Below are positions 8,037-15,881 of a DNA stretch of 16,879 bases, piece after piece. Origin of the DNA: Gammaproteobacteria bacterium (lineage in GTDB: Bacteria; Pseudomonadota; Gammaproteobacteria; UBA9214); NCBI GenBank assembly GCA_030599705.1, contig JAUVNM010000007.1, forward strand, positions 1 to 16,879. The letters are read 5' to 3'. The position numbers and the translations under genes are program-made. Under the pieces are notes generated by a model. That model saw nothing but the letters and a program-made list of their open reading frames with translations. It was not told the origin of the DNA and did not search any database. Within the stretch, counting starts at the first letter, position 1; each line of letters opens with the position of its first letter.

Positions 8037-9494
8037 TCAATCCACCCGGTAGTTCGGTGCTTCCTTGGTAATCGAGACATCGTGTACATGGCTTTCCTTC
8101 ATGCCGGCACCGGTGACGCGGATGAATTCCGGCTTGCTGCGCATCTCATCCATGTCCGCACACCCGGTATAGCCCATGCTGGCACGCACCCCGCCCATCA
8201 ACTGGTGCAGGATCGTGATCATGGTGCCCTTGTAGGGAACGCGCCCTTCTATCCCTTCCGGGACCAGCTTGCCCGGCTCGCCACCCTCCTGGAAATAGCG
8301 GTCGCTCGAGCCCTCCTGCATCGCCCCGAGGGACCCCATGCCACGGTACGCCTTGTAGGACCGCCCCTTGTAGAGCTCCACCTCGCCGGGCGCTTCCTCG
8401 GTGCCGGCGAGCATACTGCCGATCATGACCGACCAGGCGCCGGCAGCCAGTGCCTTGGCCACATCGCCCGAGTAGCGAATACCGCCATCGGCAATCAGGG
8501 GAATGTCGTCCTTGCGCAGCTCGTCGGCGACATTGGCGACGGCCGAAATCTGGGGAACACCGATACCCGAGACAATCCGCGTGGTACAAATGGAGCCGGG
8601 ACCAATACCGACTTTCACGGCATCGGCCCCGGCATCGACCAGCGCGCGGGCAGCCGCCGCGGTCGCAATGTTCCCCCCAATAACCTGCATGTCCGGGTAG
8701 TGCTGTTTGACCCAGCGCACCCGGTCAATGACACCCTGCGAATGCCCGTGGGCGGTGTCCACGATCACCACGTCGACTTCGGCCCCGGCCAGCGCGGCAA
8801 CGCGTTCCTCGGTTCCCGCACCGGTGCCGACGGCGCCCCCGACCCGCAGGCGGCCATGCTCGTCCTTGCAGGCGTTCGGATAGTCGGTCGACTTCTGGAT
8901 GTCCTTGACGGTGATCATGCCACGCAGCTTGAATCCGCCGTTGATCACCAGCACGCGCTCGATGCGATGCTGGTGCAACAGGGCCAGTACTTCCTCGCGC
9001 GAAGCACCTTCCCTGACGGTCACCAGCCGGTCTTTCGGTGTCATGACGCTGGAAACCGGCTTGTCGAGACTGGTCTCGAAACGCCGGTCACGGCTGGTCA
9101 CGATACCCACCAGGTCCTCGCCGTCGACGACCGGTACACCGGAAATATTATTGGCGCTGGTCAGCTCGATCACGTCGCGGATGCTGGTATCCGGGGTCAC
9201 GGTAATCGGGTCCTTGATCACCCCGCTTTCGAATTTCTTGACACGCTGGACTTCCTCGGCCTGCTGTTCGGCCGTCATGTTCTTGTGAATGATACCGAGG
9301 CCGCCTTCCTGGGCCAGGGCAATCGCCAGGCGCGACTCGGTCACCGTATCCATGGCGGCGGACAGGACGGGGATTCCCAGCTCGATTTCACGGGTCAGCC
9401 GGGTGGTGAGGCTGACATCGCGCGGCAGTACCGTGGAATGCGCTGGCAGCAGCAGGACATCATCAAAGGTCAAGGCTTCCTGCACGATGCGCAT
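8037..9494 (-). CDS. guaB: Inosine-5'-monophosphate dehydrogenase
   Basis: GuaB oxidises IMP to XMP with NAD+, the rate-limiting step toward GMP, and feeds GuaA. The protein has 485 aa. The TIM barrel is split by two CBS domains (about 90-205; GVPVVDGEDLVGIVTSRD and RVLVINGGFKLRGMITVKDI). GPGSICTTRIVSG carries the catalytic Cys303, and VDTAHGHS is the NAD/IMP-site signature. The frame is open upstream to 9740, but family alignment (MRIVQEALTFDDVLL) and a promoter whose -10 box overlaps the next upstream ATG (9533) fix the start at 9494. It is transcribed divergently from xseA. Confidence 0.97.
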   Translation of the reverse strand: MRIVQEALTFDDVLLLPAHSTVLPRDVSLTTRLTREIELGIPVLSAAMDTVTESRLAIALAQEGGLGIIHKNMTAEQQAEEVQRVKKFESGVIKDPITVTPDTSIRDVIELTSANNISGVPVVDGEDLVGIVTSRDRRFETSLDKPVSSVMTPKDRLVTVREGASREEVLALLHQHRIERVLVINGGFKLRGMITVKDIQKSTDYPNACKDEHGRLRVGGAVGTGAGTEERVAALAGAEVDVVIVDTAHGHSQGVIDRVRWVKQHYPDMQVIGGNIATAAAARALVDAGADAVKVGIGPGSICTTRIVSGIGVPQISAVANVADELRKDDIPLIADGGIRYSGDVAKALAAGAWSVMIGSMLAGTEEAPGEVELYKGRSYKAYRGMGSLGAMQEGSSDRYFQEGGEPGKLVPEGIEGRVPYKGTMITILHQLMGGVRASMGYTGCADMDEMRSKPEFIRVTGAGMKESHVHDVSITKEAPNYRVD

Positions 9495-9531
9495 GGGTAT
9501 CCGGGGTTCCGCGGGTTGAGAATGGGCGCTC

Positions 9532-9560
9532 ATTATAGGGACTGCACAGACTCCGGTAAA
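9532..9560 (-). promoter_or_regulatory. Sigma-70 promoter of guaB
   Basis: On the minus strand TTTACC (9560-9555) is followed after exactly 17 bp by a perfect TATAAT (9537-9532). Transcription would begin near 9525, leaving about 30 nt before ATG 9494. The match is 4/6 and 6/6 to consensus. It excludes the ATG at 9533 as a start. Confidence 0.65.
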
Positions 9561-9595
9561 CTGCCGGCCGTCGGTTTCTGCAGCCACCGGCGGAT

Positions 9596-9613
9596 TCCCG
9601 CCCGCGGGCGGGA
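9596..9613. repeat. Perfect 18-bp GC-rich palindrome before xseA
   Basis: TCCCGCCCGCGGGCGGGA is exactly self-complementary. It lies between the guaB promoter and the xseA start, in the divergent intergenic region. It could be a REP half-element, related in composition to the doublet at 7852-7979, or a regulator site. Confidence 0.5.
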
Positions 9614-9634
9614 TTGGGTGTATCCTTGCATGCC

Positions 9635-11002
9635 ATGACCGCGCCTGCCACCACCGGTTCCGGGGCCCCGGAACGTGACATCTACAGCGTTTCCCGGCTG
9701 AACAGCGAAGTCCGCAAGTTACTGGAACAGGGGTTTGCACGGATCTGGCTGGAGGGTGAGCTGTCGAATATCGCCCGACCCTCTTCCGGCCACCTGTATT
9801 TTTCCCTGAAGGATGCCGGCGCCCAGATCCGCGGCGCCATGTTCCGCAACCGCAACCAGGTCCTGCGCTTCAAGCCGGAAGAAGGCATGCAGGTGCTGGT
9901 ACGTGCACGCGTCAGCCTGTACGAACCCCGCGGTGATTACCAGCTAATCGTCGACCACATGGAGCTCGCCGGCGACGGCATACTGCAACGCGCCTTTGAG
10001 GACCTGAAGGCGCAGCTGGCCGCGGAAGGTCTGTTCGATGCAGCGGACAAGCTGGAACTGCCACAGTTACCACAGCGCATCGGCGTCATCACCTCGCCTT
10101 CCGGCGCGGCTATCCGCGATGTGCTCAGTGTATTGAAACGCCGCTTTCCGGCGATCCCGGTACGGGTCTACCCGGTGGCGGTACAGGGGAAAGGCGCGGC
10201 CGGTGAAATTGCAGCGGCCATCGATATGGCATCAGGCCGGGCGGACTGCGACGTCCTGATACTCACCCGTGGTGGCGGCTCGCTGGAAGACCTGTGGTCA
10301 TTCAACGAGGAAGTCGTCGCACGCGCCATCCACCGCTGCCGCATCCCGCTAGTCAGCGCCGTCGGGCATGAGATTGATTTCACCATTGCCGACTTCACTG
10401 CCGACCGGCGTGCGCCAACCCCCTCGGCCGCGGCCGAACTGGTGAGTCCCGACCAGCAGGAGTGGCAGGCCCATGTACAGCACCTTGCCGTGCGCATGCA
10501 GAACCGGCTGCGGCAGACCGGCCGTGATTCCAGCCAGCAGCTGGGCTGGCTGAAAAGGCGGCTGCAGCAACTGCACCCGGGACAGACCCTGCGCCAGCAG
10601 GCGCAGCGCCTGGATGATCTTGAACGCCGCTCGCGCATTAGTATCACAAGCATGATCAGTCACTTACATGCCTCTCTTCAGGCAACACATGCACGCCTGC
10701 AGCAACACTCGCCGCGTTCACGGATCGGTGAAATGGACCTGCGCTGGCGCGGACAGGCGCGGCGGCTTGGTGCATCATTGCAGGCGTCCATGAGACGCAG
10801 GCAACAGGCACTCGCGGTTCAGAGTCGCGCACTGCACGCGTTCAGCCCGCTGGCCACGCTGGAGCGCGGCTATGCCATCGTGCGCACACCGGGCGGTGAT
10901 ATTGTGCGCATGGCAGACACCATCAAACCCGGCGACCCGGTCGAGGCGCGGCTTGCCAAAGGCACACTGCTGTGTACCGTCGATAAAATAAACAGCACCT
11001 AG
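9635..11002 (+). CDS. xseA: Exodeoxyribonuclease VII large subunit
   Basis: XseA with several XseB subunits forms exonuclease VII, which degrades single-stranded DNA from either end and acts in repair. The N-terminal OB-fold region (about 18-115; IYSVSRLNSEVRKLLEQGF, IWLEGELSN, LYFSLKD) is followed by the catalytic core: RIGVITSPSGAAIRDVL, LTRGGGSLEDLWSFNEE and VSAVGHEIDFTIADFTADRR with APTPSAAAE. A long Gln/Arg-rich coiled-coil (about 275-400) and the conserved C-terminal ALHAFSPLATLERGYAI follow. The length, 455 aa, is normal. The start is uncertain: the in-frame TTG 9614 abuts the palindrome, and ATG 9635 lacks a clear Shine-Dalgarno. The small subunit gene xseB is not in the window. Confidence 0.96.
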   Translation: MTAPATTGSGAPERDIYSVSRLNSEVRKLLEQGFARIWLEGELSNIARPSSGHLYFSLKDAGAQIRGAMFRNRNQVLRFKPEEGMQVLVRARVSLYEPRGDYQLIVDHMELAGDGILQRAFEDLKAQLAAEGLFDAADKLELPQLPQRIGVITSPSGAAIRDVLSVLKRRFPAIPVRVYPVAVQGKGAAGEIAAAIDMASGRADCDVLILTRGGGSLEDLWSFNEEVVARAIHRCRIPLVSAVGHEIDFTIADFTADRRAPTPSAAAELVSPDQQEWQAHVQHLAVRMQNRLRQTGRDSSQQLGWLKRRLQQLHPGQTLRQQAQRLDDLERRSRISITSMISHLHASLQATHARLQQHSPRSRIGEMDLRWRGQARRLGASLQASMRRRQQALAVQSRALHAFSPLATLERGYAIVRTPGGDIVRMADTIKPGDPVEARLAKGTLLCTVDKINST

Positions 11003-11021
11003 TGCTCTATCAAGGTAATAA

Positions 11022-11906
11022 TTGCGCTTCATGTCAATGCACCTGCACTACCGGTTATTCCTGTTAGCCCTGCTACTCATTCCGGCATTGGGTACGGCAC
11101 TTCCCCTCCAGCACACACCCGTGCCCGGCGGTGTAGCCGTGGTGCCGTTACCCGCCGATGCCGACCCGGCAAGTGTGCGTTACAACGGCAAACGCGTGAT
11201 GGCCGCGCAGAGTGGTGACAAACGCTACGCCGTTGTCGGGCTTGCACTGGGGGTAAAACCGGGAACCCATCACCTGGAGGCAAGGACCACCACGGACAAA
11301 CCGCTGCGCCTGTCATTCCAGGTAATGGACAAGCAGTACGAAACCCAGCACATCACCATCAAGGACAAGCGCAAGGTCAACCCGGAAAAACGCGACATGG
11401 AGCGCATTACCCGCGAAACTAAAACCATAAAAACCGCGCTGCGGCACTGGTCAGACCAGGAAGCGGTTCCCCTGAACTTTATCAAGCCGGTTGATGGCCC
11501 CTACAGCAGCCCCTTCGGGTTGCGCCGGTTTTTCAACGAGCAGCCGCGCAAGCCGCACAGTGGACTGGATATCGCCGCACCCGAGGGCGCCCCGATCCTT
11601 GCGCCGGCGTCCGGCACCATCATTGACACCGGTGCTTATTTCTTCAATGGCAATACCGTGTTCATCGACCACGGTCAGGGCCTGGTCACCATGTACTGCC
11701 ATATGAGCCGGATCGACGTGCAGCCCGGCCAGGCCGTTACTGCCGGTGAGGCCATCGGCCTGGTCGGCATGACCGGGCGCGTCACCGGCCCGCACCTGCA
11801 CTGGGGTGTCAGCCTGAATGATGCACGCGTGGATCCGATACTGTTTTTACCGGTAGAGGAACCAGTCGATACCCGGCATACAACCCACGAAGAAACGCCC
11901 CGGTAG
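11022..11906 (+). CDS. Secreted M23/LytM-family metallopeptidase
   Basis: This is a predicted periplasmic peptidoglycan DD-endopeptidase or LytM-fold regulator. The N-terminus is a signal peptide (LHYRLFLLALLLIPALGTALP). A beta-rich region (about 30-115) precedes the M23 domain (about 155-280). All zinc and catalytic residues are visible: His179 and Asp183 in HSGLD, His227 in YCHMSR, and His258/His260 in GPHLHWG, so it should be active. AAGG at 11012-11015 lies 6 nt before TTG 11022 and supports that start; ATG 11031 and 11037 are alternatives. It follows xseA by 19 bp and is probably cotranscribed. This xseA-M23 order occurs in other gammaproteobacteria, from family knowledge. Confidence 0.92.
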   Translation: MRFMSMHLHYRLFLLALLLIPALGTALPLQHTPVPGGVAVVPLPADADPASVRYNGKRVMAAQSGDKRYAVVGLALGVKPGTHHLEARTTTDKPLRLSFQVMDKQYETQHITIKDKRKVNPEKRDMERITRETKTIKTALRHWSDQEAVPLNFIKPVDGPYSSPFGLRRFFNEQPRKPHSGLDIAAPEGAPILAPASGTIIDTGAYFFNGNTVFIDHGQGLVTMYCHMSRIDVQPGQAVTAGEAIGLVGMTGRVTGPHLHWGVSLNDARVDPILFLPVEEPVDTRHTTHEETPR

Positions 11907-11921
11907 GAGCCGACCGGGGCG
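11896..11921. terminator. Hairpin between convergent genes, possible terminator
   Basis: CGCCCCGGT (11896-11904) pairs perfectly with ACCGGGGCG (11913-11921) around an 8-nt loop. It covers the stop of the M23 gene. On the minus strand it is followed by TTTCTT, so it may end leftward transcripts from the sco-mauG gene; on the plus strand no U-tract follows. The CGGTAGGAGC part also resembles dispersed REP-type sequence. Confidence 0.35.
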
Positions 11922-12051
11922 AGTAGTGGCAGGATCTACGGAGACAAATACTGTCACTGGCTATCAAGATACCGTGCAGCCCTGCCCCTGCATATTGTCC
12001 TTTGGTACCACTGTCCTGCCTCCCGTTACCTGGCAACCATTGCCGCCCGGA

Positions 12052-13950
12052 TCAGGGGTCGCCGACCGGCGCAGCAAACGCATCTGCAACGATGAGGTCT
12101 GTATTGTCACCGGTGAGGGAAACCAGAAAGGCAACCAGATCGTCCATCTCGTCACTGGCAAGGGAGAGCGGCCCGATCAAAGGGTCAAGATTCCTGTGGG
12201 CCACCCCGCCAGTGTTGTAAAACTCCACGACTTCCCGCAGGCTGCTGATCGAGCCGTCATGCATGTATGGCTGCGTCAGGGCGACATTACGCAGTGACGG
12301 TGTCTTGTATTTCCAGCGGTCGGCCGGGTCTTGCGTGACCTCGTAACGGCCAAGGTCGCCGGGTTTGCCTGGCATGGCCGTGGCAACCGTTACCGATTCA
12401 CCGGGAGCCACCGGGACCGTTCTGGTAGAAGGCGTGTCAAAGGTGGCCTGATAGCCGATACCGGTATTATGCATGCCGTTGTCCGTGAACAGGGCATGCC
12501 TGGCGCCGATGCTATGACACCTGCTGCATCCCGCCTTGCCGTCGAATAACCGGAAGCCGCGCTTTGCGGCAGCCGTTAGGGCGTCTTCCTGTTTTCCGAA
12601 ATACCAGCGGTCAAAGGCACTGTTGGCCGACACCAGTGTGCGTTCATAGGAGGCAAGCGCCATGCCGATGGTTTCCATTCCCGGGCCTCTGCCATTGAAC
12701 GCGCCCTCGAATAGTCCCTTATAGTCTGCCAGCTGCTGGAGTTGCTCGACAACATATCCAACGGACGGGTTGCCCATTTCGTTGGCAGCCAGCAGCGGTC
12801 CCCAGACTTGCTGTTCAAGGCTGGTCTCACGGCCATCACGGAAAATGCGCGTCTCATAGGCGCTGTTGTAGATCGTGGGCGCATTGCGCCGCACACTGCG
12901 GCCCTCGATGCCAACGGCCGTGGCCATTTCATTGACCGTGAATCCCTGTTCGGGCACATGGCACATGGCGCAGGAAATTGTACTGTTGTGTGACAGACGG
13001 CGATCGTAGAACAGCTTGCGGCCGAGCTGCACCCTGGCGGGCGTTATCAAATTATCTTCCGGGACCGGGACAGGCGGCAGGCCGAGCGGTGGATTATGTA
13101 CCACCTGCATTAAATCCGCGGGCTTGCCCTGGCGGCTCGGAAGACTTTTCGAACGAGTCGTATAACCGGCGCCCTCGTACCCCTGCTTGTTATCGCCAGG
13201 ACCCTGCAAACTGGATGAAGCAGGGGCGCTAGCCTCTGGAAGGGCCTCGGACAGTAACAGGGTCTTGATATCGTTAACCAGCGTATCTGCGTGCAGGAAG
13301 GAGACACTGTAAATATTCCGGATACGTGCCGAACGGTCGATCAGGTAAACGCGCAGGATATGCGAGAAACTACCCGTAAAATTACCCTCGGCATCGTAAT
13401 CTTTCTTGAGCACCTGGCCATAGGCCGTTAACAGGGGAGCAAGCCCGGCAGCCGATTCCGCCGTGAGAAAATGCCAGTCGATAGCTGCCCTGGAAAAGCG
13501 GCTGCGGTAATCGCGCATTACCGGCGGCGTGTCGTTGAGGGGATCGAAGCTGACACTGATCAGCCGGACCTCGTCAATCAAATCCGGTTCCCGGGAAAGT
13601 CTTTTTTGTGCCTGGCTGAGAACATACGTCGCCAAAGGACAGCCGTTGGCGTCACTGCACGAGGTATAGATGAAGCTGAGTACGACAAACCGGTCGCCAT
13701 ACAGGTCGCTTAAATGCAGACGTGTACCGAGACTGTCGAGCAGGATCCCGTCTGCCGCCGCACCGAGGGGTGGCAGCTGGTAACTACCGGCTTCAGGTGC
13801 AGTGAAGTTCAGGGGCCCGTAACCCGGTGCGAGCACCTGGTCAGGTTCCTGCCGGTGGCTGGCATGCTCTGCATGCACAGACACCGCGAAGAGCGCCGCG
13901 AGCAACCACACCAAAACCGCTGATCTCTGTTCCCGAATGATCACGGGCAT
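12052..13950 (-). CDS. SCO1/SenC - MauG-type dihaem cytochrome c peroxidase fusion
   Basis: This 632-aa secreted protein joins two families. After a signal peptide (1-27, ending SVHA) comes a SCO1/SenC thioredoxin-fold domain (about 60-235), with Cys98 and Cys104 in SCSDANGCP and His197 in FSHIL as likely copper ligands. Canonical Sco proteins have CxxxC; here it is CX5C. A linker (about 236-290) leads to a dihaem peroxidase/MauG domain (about 295-615) with CAMCH (327-331) and CSRCH (475-479) haem motifs and PYMHDGS (561-567), where Met563 may be a haem ligand. ATG 13950 has AGGA 9 nt upstream and lies 34 bp after the methanethiol oxidase stop; the frame is open to 14064 but has no signal peptide there. 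Separate SCO1/SenC and MauG genes accompany mtoX in known loci, so a role in copper insertion or maturation of that enzyme is inferred. Confidence 0.92.
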   Translation of the reverse strand: MPVIIREQRSAVLVWLLAALFAVSVHAEHASHRQEPDQVLAPGYGPLNFTAPEAGSYQLPPLGAAADGILLDSLGTRLHLSDLYGDRFVVLSFIYTSCSDANGCPLATYVLSQAQKRLSREPDLIDEVRLISVSFDPLNDTPPVMRDYRSRFSRAAIDWHFLTAESAAGLAPLLTAYGQVLKKDYDAEGNFTGSFSHILRVYLIDRSARIRNIYSVSFLHADTLVNDIKTLLLSEALPEASAPASSSLQGPGDNKQGYEGAGYTTRSKSLPSRQGKPADLMQVVHNPPLGLPPVPVPEDNLITPARVQLGRKLFYDRRLSHNSTISCAMCHVPEQGFTVNEMATAVGIEGRSVRRNAPTIYNSAYETRIFRDGRETSLEQQVWGPLLAANEMGNPSVGYVVEQLQQLADYKGLFEGAFNGRGPGMETIGMALASYERTLVSANSAFDRWYFGKQEDALTAAAKRGFRLFDGKAGCSRCHSIGARHALFTDNGMHNTGIGYQATFDTPSTRTVPVAPGESVTVATAMPGKPGDLGRYEVTQDPADRWKYKTPSLRNVALTQPYMHDGSISSLREVVEFYNTGGVAHRNLDPLIGPLSLASDEMDDLVAFLVSLTGDNTDLIVADAFAAPVGDP

Positions 13951-13984
13951 CCCGGATAATCCTGCCAAGACACTACGCAGGACG

Positions 13985-15301
13985 TCAGTACAGCGAATAG
14001 GCCCCGAAACGCATCTGGTGGGGGCTGCCAAGTTTCTCTTCGAGGAAATCAATGGTGAACTCATGTTTCAGCTTGTTACCATCCCAGCTGTAGGCCTTGA
14101 AAAACTGGAGGTCCCCGCCGTTGGCCGCCTCTTTCTTGTCCCAGTTGGCGAGCAGGGAAGACGTGAAGTAGACGCGTGTCCCATCCCAGCTTTGTGACAG
14201 CATATTGAGTTGCTCGCCGATCTTTTCGGTGAGAATCTCCTGCGGATTGAACGGATCGGAAATGTCGTACAGGTGCACCATGCCATCATTCCAGGTATCC
14301 ACCCAGAGCAATGAATCATCCGCCGCGATCGAAATATCCACCGGCAGCGGAATCTTGTCGGCATCGCCGATATCAGCCACCTCTTTTGCATGCCATTCAC
14401 CCTTGTTATCTTCATGGATCAGCCAGAGTTTCGACGTCAGGGCCGTACTGGTGAAACACCAGTCATGCATGGCCCCCCACGCGCAGCGAATTTCCAGGGG
14501 CGCGCCCGGCACATCCAGCACCTGCTTCGGCTTGCGTGTGTGGAGATCCCAGACCACGACCGTGTTGCCGAAGCGTTTCATGGCTTCCCCGTCTGCCATG
14601 AGCTTGCCGAGATCCATCATATAGTTATTCCAGCCGGTGAATGATGATGTGATCATCACATTACGGCGCGGTAGCGCACGTATATCGTAGCCATAGCCGT
14701 CCGCGTAATTACCGCTTTTTACTGCACCCTGGAGATTATCGTCTGTCGGCATCCAGTGTGTCGCGACAAACTGTCCCGCATTGGTGTATTCGACAAGCGC
14801 GGTACGGCCACCGTGATCACGGTTATTGGAAAGAGCGGTCAGCATCATCCGCCCCGGAAGTGCGTAATTCGTGTGTGGTCCAACCACACCACCGCTTGTC
14901 TTTACAAAGTCAGTGATTGTTTTCTCGAGCTTTGGCCTGGCAGGGTCCGTATGGATGTCAAAAATGAAAACCTTGCTGGTGTCCAGTCCCGATGCCCACA
15001 GGTACTGGCGATCGTCGGTAAGCCCGGAATGATGAGCCTCGTTACGGCCGCCGACGGATACCGAATGCACAACCTTTTTGTAGTTGGGCGATTCCGGATT
15101 CACATCAACAGTTACCAGCTTGTCCTGCTCGTCGCCAATCCCCGGCATGCCCCGCGTCCAGATGTATACGAAATCCTCCTGGCCGACGATCTTGGCCATG
15201 TATGGCGACATGCAGGTCTCATCTGCCTGCGCAGTTGACTGGGTGAGCATCAAAGTCAGCAGGTAGAAGACTGCCAGCCAGAGGTGGCTGTTGATATTCA
15301 T
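13985..15301 (-). CDS. mtoX: Methanethiol oxidase / selenium-binding protein SBP56 family
   Basis: Bacterial SBP56 proteins of the MtoX type are periplasmic copper-dependent enzymes oxidising methanethiol to formaldehyde, hydrogen sulfide and hydrogen peroxide. The 438-aa protein has a signal peptide (1-26, ending STAQA) and then family-typical blocks: CMSPYMAKIVGQEDFVYIWT, HHSGLTDDRQYLWASGLDTS, VGPHTNYALPGRMMLTALSN, EIRCAWGAMHDWCFT, PVDISIAADDSLLWVDTWN and a C-terminal SPHQMRFGAYSLY. Many His and Cys residues that could bind copper are present. An in-frame ATG at 15355 is rejected: ATG 15301 has a strong GGAGGA 6 nt upstream and begins the signal peptide. It is first of a two-gene leftward unit with the SCO-MauG fusion. 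The peroxide product fits a neighbouring peroxidase-like haem domain. Substrate is inferred from family and neighbours. Confidence 0.92.
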   Translation of the reverse strand: MNINSHLWLAVFYLLTLMLTQSTAQADETCMSPYMAKIVGQEDFVYIWTRGMPGIGDEQDKLVTVDVNPESPNYKKVVHSVSVGGRNEAHHSGLTDDRQYLWASGLDTSKVFIFDIHTDPARPKLEKTITDFVKTSGGVVGPHTNYALPGRMMLTALSNNRDHGGRTALVEYTNAGQFVATHWMPTDDNLQGAVKSGNYADGYGYDIRALPRRNVMITSSFTGWNNYMMDLGKLMADGEAMKRFGNTVVVWDLHTRKPKQVLDVPGAPLEIRCAWGAMHDWCFTSTALTSKLWLIHEDNKGEWHAKEVADIGDADKIPLPVDISIAADDSLLWVDTWNDGMVHLYDISDPFNPQEILTEKIGEQLNMLSQSWDGTRVYFTSSLLANWDKKEAANGGDLQFFKAYSWDGNKLKHEFTIDFLEEKLGSPHQMRFGAYSLY

Positions 15302-15489
15302 GGAGAATCCTCCGGGATGCAGTAATTGGCCATTTACTGCGCCGATTATCGCCATGTTATGAATCAGCGGGACAAGTGAATGATGACATGGTTACAAGTC
15401 AGTCTAGTACAAAACCAGAAAATCGATACCCAGGCCGGATCTTCGCCGGTATTGACCAAAGTGCCGCCAATCACGAAAAGCCGTTGTGA

Positions 15490-15512
15490 CAAATCCGTCT
15501 GTAACGGATTTG
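15490..15512. repeat. Perfect 9-bp stem hairpin
   Basis: CAAATCCGT (15490-15498) pairs with ACGGATTTG (15504-15512) around CTGTA. Its right arm overlaps the outer stem of the following four-way-junction fold, so the two structures exclude each other, like alternative conformations of a switch. Confidence 0.6.
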
Positions 15513-15571
15513 GACCGCGAAGCGACCCCGCAGGGGTGAAATACAGGGATGTATTTCATCAATCCAAATCT
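15506..15571 (+). ncRNA. Candidate structured RNA or mobile repeat with a four-way junction
   Basis: An outer stem, GATTTGGA (15507-15514) with TCCAAATC (15563-15570), encloses three back-to-back hairpins: CGC-GAA-GCG (15516-15524), ACCCC-GCA-GGGGT (15525-15537) and GAAATACA-GGGA-TGTATTTC (15538-15557). Only a base or two separates the first arms. The GGGA loop is a GNRA tetraloop only when read on the plus strand. A plus-strand terminator-like hairpin follows at 15624. I see no convincing plus-strand promoter, and a dispersed DNA repeat is an equally good explanation. Confidence 0.35.
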
Positions 15572-15582
15572 CTGCGCGATCA

Positions 15583-15600
15583 TCTCGCCCCGCGGTGAGA
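15583..15600. repeat. Short hairpin following the four-way junction
   Basis: TCTCGCC (15583-15589) pairs with GGTGAGA (15594-15600), with one G-T wobble, around CCGC. It continues the run of hairpins that begins at 15490. Confidence 0.4.
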
Positions 15601-15608
15601 AGTGCGGG

Positions 15609-15806
15609 CTAGCACAACGTCTTAAACAGGGATTTCCTGTTTTTTTTCCCTCGAATGCGGGTGACGTCCATGCTGATATGGTGCGGCGTATAGATTGTGG
15701 TCCTGATCAGCCAGTCCCCGGATGGAATCTGTGCCTGTTCGGTCATGGTTCTGATCTGCGTTGTATCGTCGTATACATCTTCGATGACATCGTAAACAAG
15801 CTTCAT
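15609..15806 (-). CDS. Small protein of unknown function (65 aa)
   Basis: I do not recognise the family. ATG 15806 has AAGGAG 6 nt upstream, a strong ribosome site that favours it over the open frame reaching 15881. The N-terminal half is acidic (MKLVYDVIEDVYDD), the middle reads IPSGDWLIRTTIYTPHHISMD, and the C-terminal tail is basic (RGKKNRKSLFKTLC) with a lone final Cys. The tail is encoded by the bases that form the plus-strand terminator-like hairpin, so the true C-terminus could differ if sequence was inserted here. It lies 76 bp downstream of the Cys-rich small gene on the same strand, possibly in one transcript. Confidence 0.5.
   Translation of the reverse strand: MKLVYDVIEDVYDDTTQIRTMTEQAQIPSGDWLIRTTIYTPHHISMDVTRIRGKKNRKSLFKTLC
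15624..15647 (+). terminator. Intrinsic-terminator-like hairpin with T8 tract
   Basis: AAACAGG (15624-15630) pairs with CCTGTTT (15636-15642) around GATTT, and the T-run spans 15640-15647. In the plus direction this has the form of a Rho-independent terminator, though the stem is short and only moderately GC-rich. No plus-strand gene precedes it; the structured element at 15490-15600 is the only candidate transcript. On the minus strand it lies inside the 3' part of a small gene. Confidence 0.45.
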
Positions 15807-15881
15807 TGTCGTCTCCTTATGCAGTGAAATGATGACCCCGAGGCAATGGAATCGATGCTGGCAACTGATTAATTGCGTCAA

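Larger units (their letters stand above)
15302..15608. other. 307-bp gap upstream of mtoX, rich in secondary structure
   Basis: The part next to mtoX (15302-15410) holds its ribosome site and presumably its promoter; on the minus strand a TTGTCC and a GATAAT are seen but 19 bp apart, so I do not call them. The part 15490-15600 is a run of hairpins described separately. No protein-coding frame is convincing. Confidence 0.5.

Noticed and set aside
8082..9638. 518-codon plus-strand open frame opposite guaB
   Set aside because: It is a shadow of guaB, with repetitive His/Gly/Asp composition typical of antisense frames.
9495..9740. 82-residue N-terminal extension of guaB
   Set aside because: The extension is low-quality sequence absent from the family and crosses the guaB promoter and the xseA start.
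13951..14064. 38-residue N-terminal extension of the SCO-MauG protein
   Set aside because: It would overlap mtoX and bury the signal peptide; ATG 13950 has a ribosome site and starts the signal peptide.
15506..15571. tRNA gene, because the fold looks like a cloverleaf of tRNA-like length
   Set aside because: There is no 7-nt anticodon loop, no T-loop TTCRA motif and no standard arm lengths; loops are only 3-4 nt.
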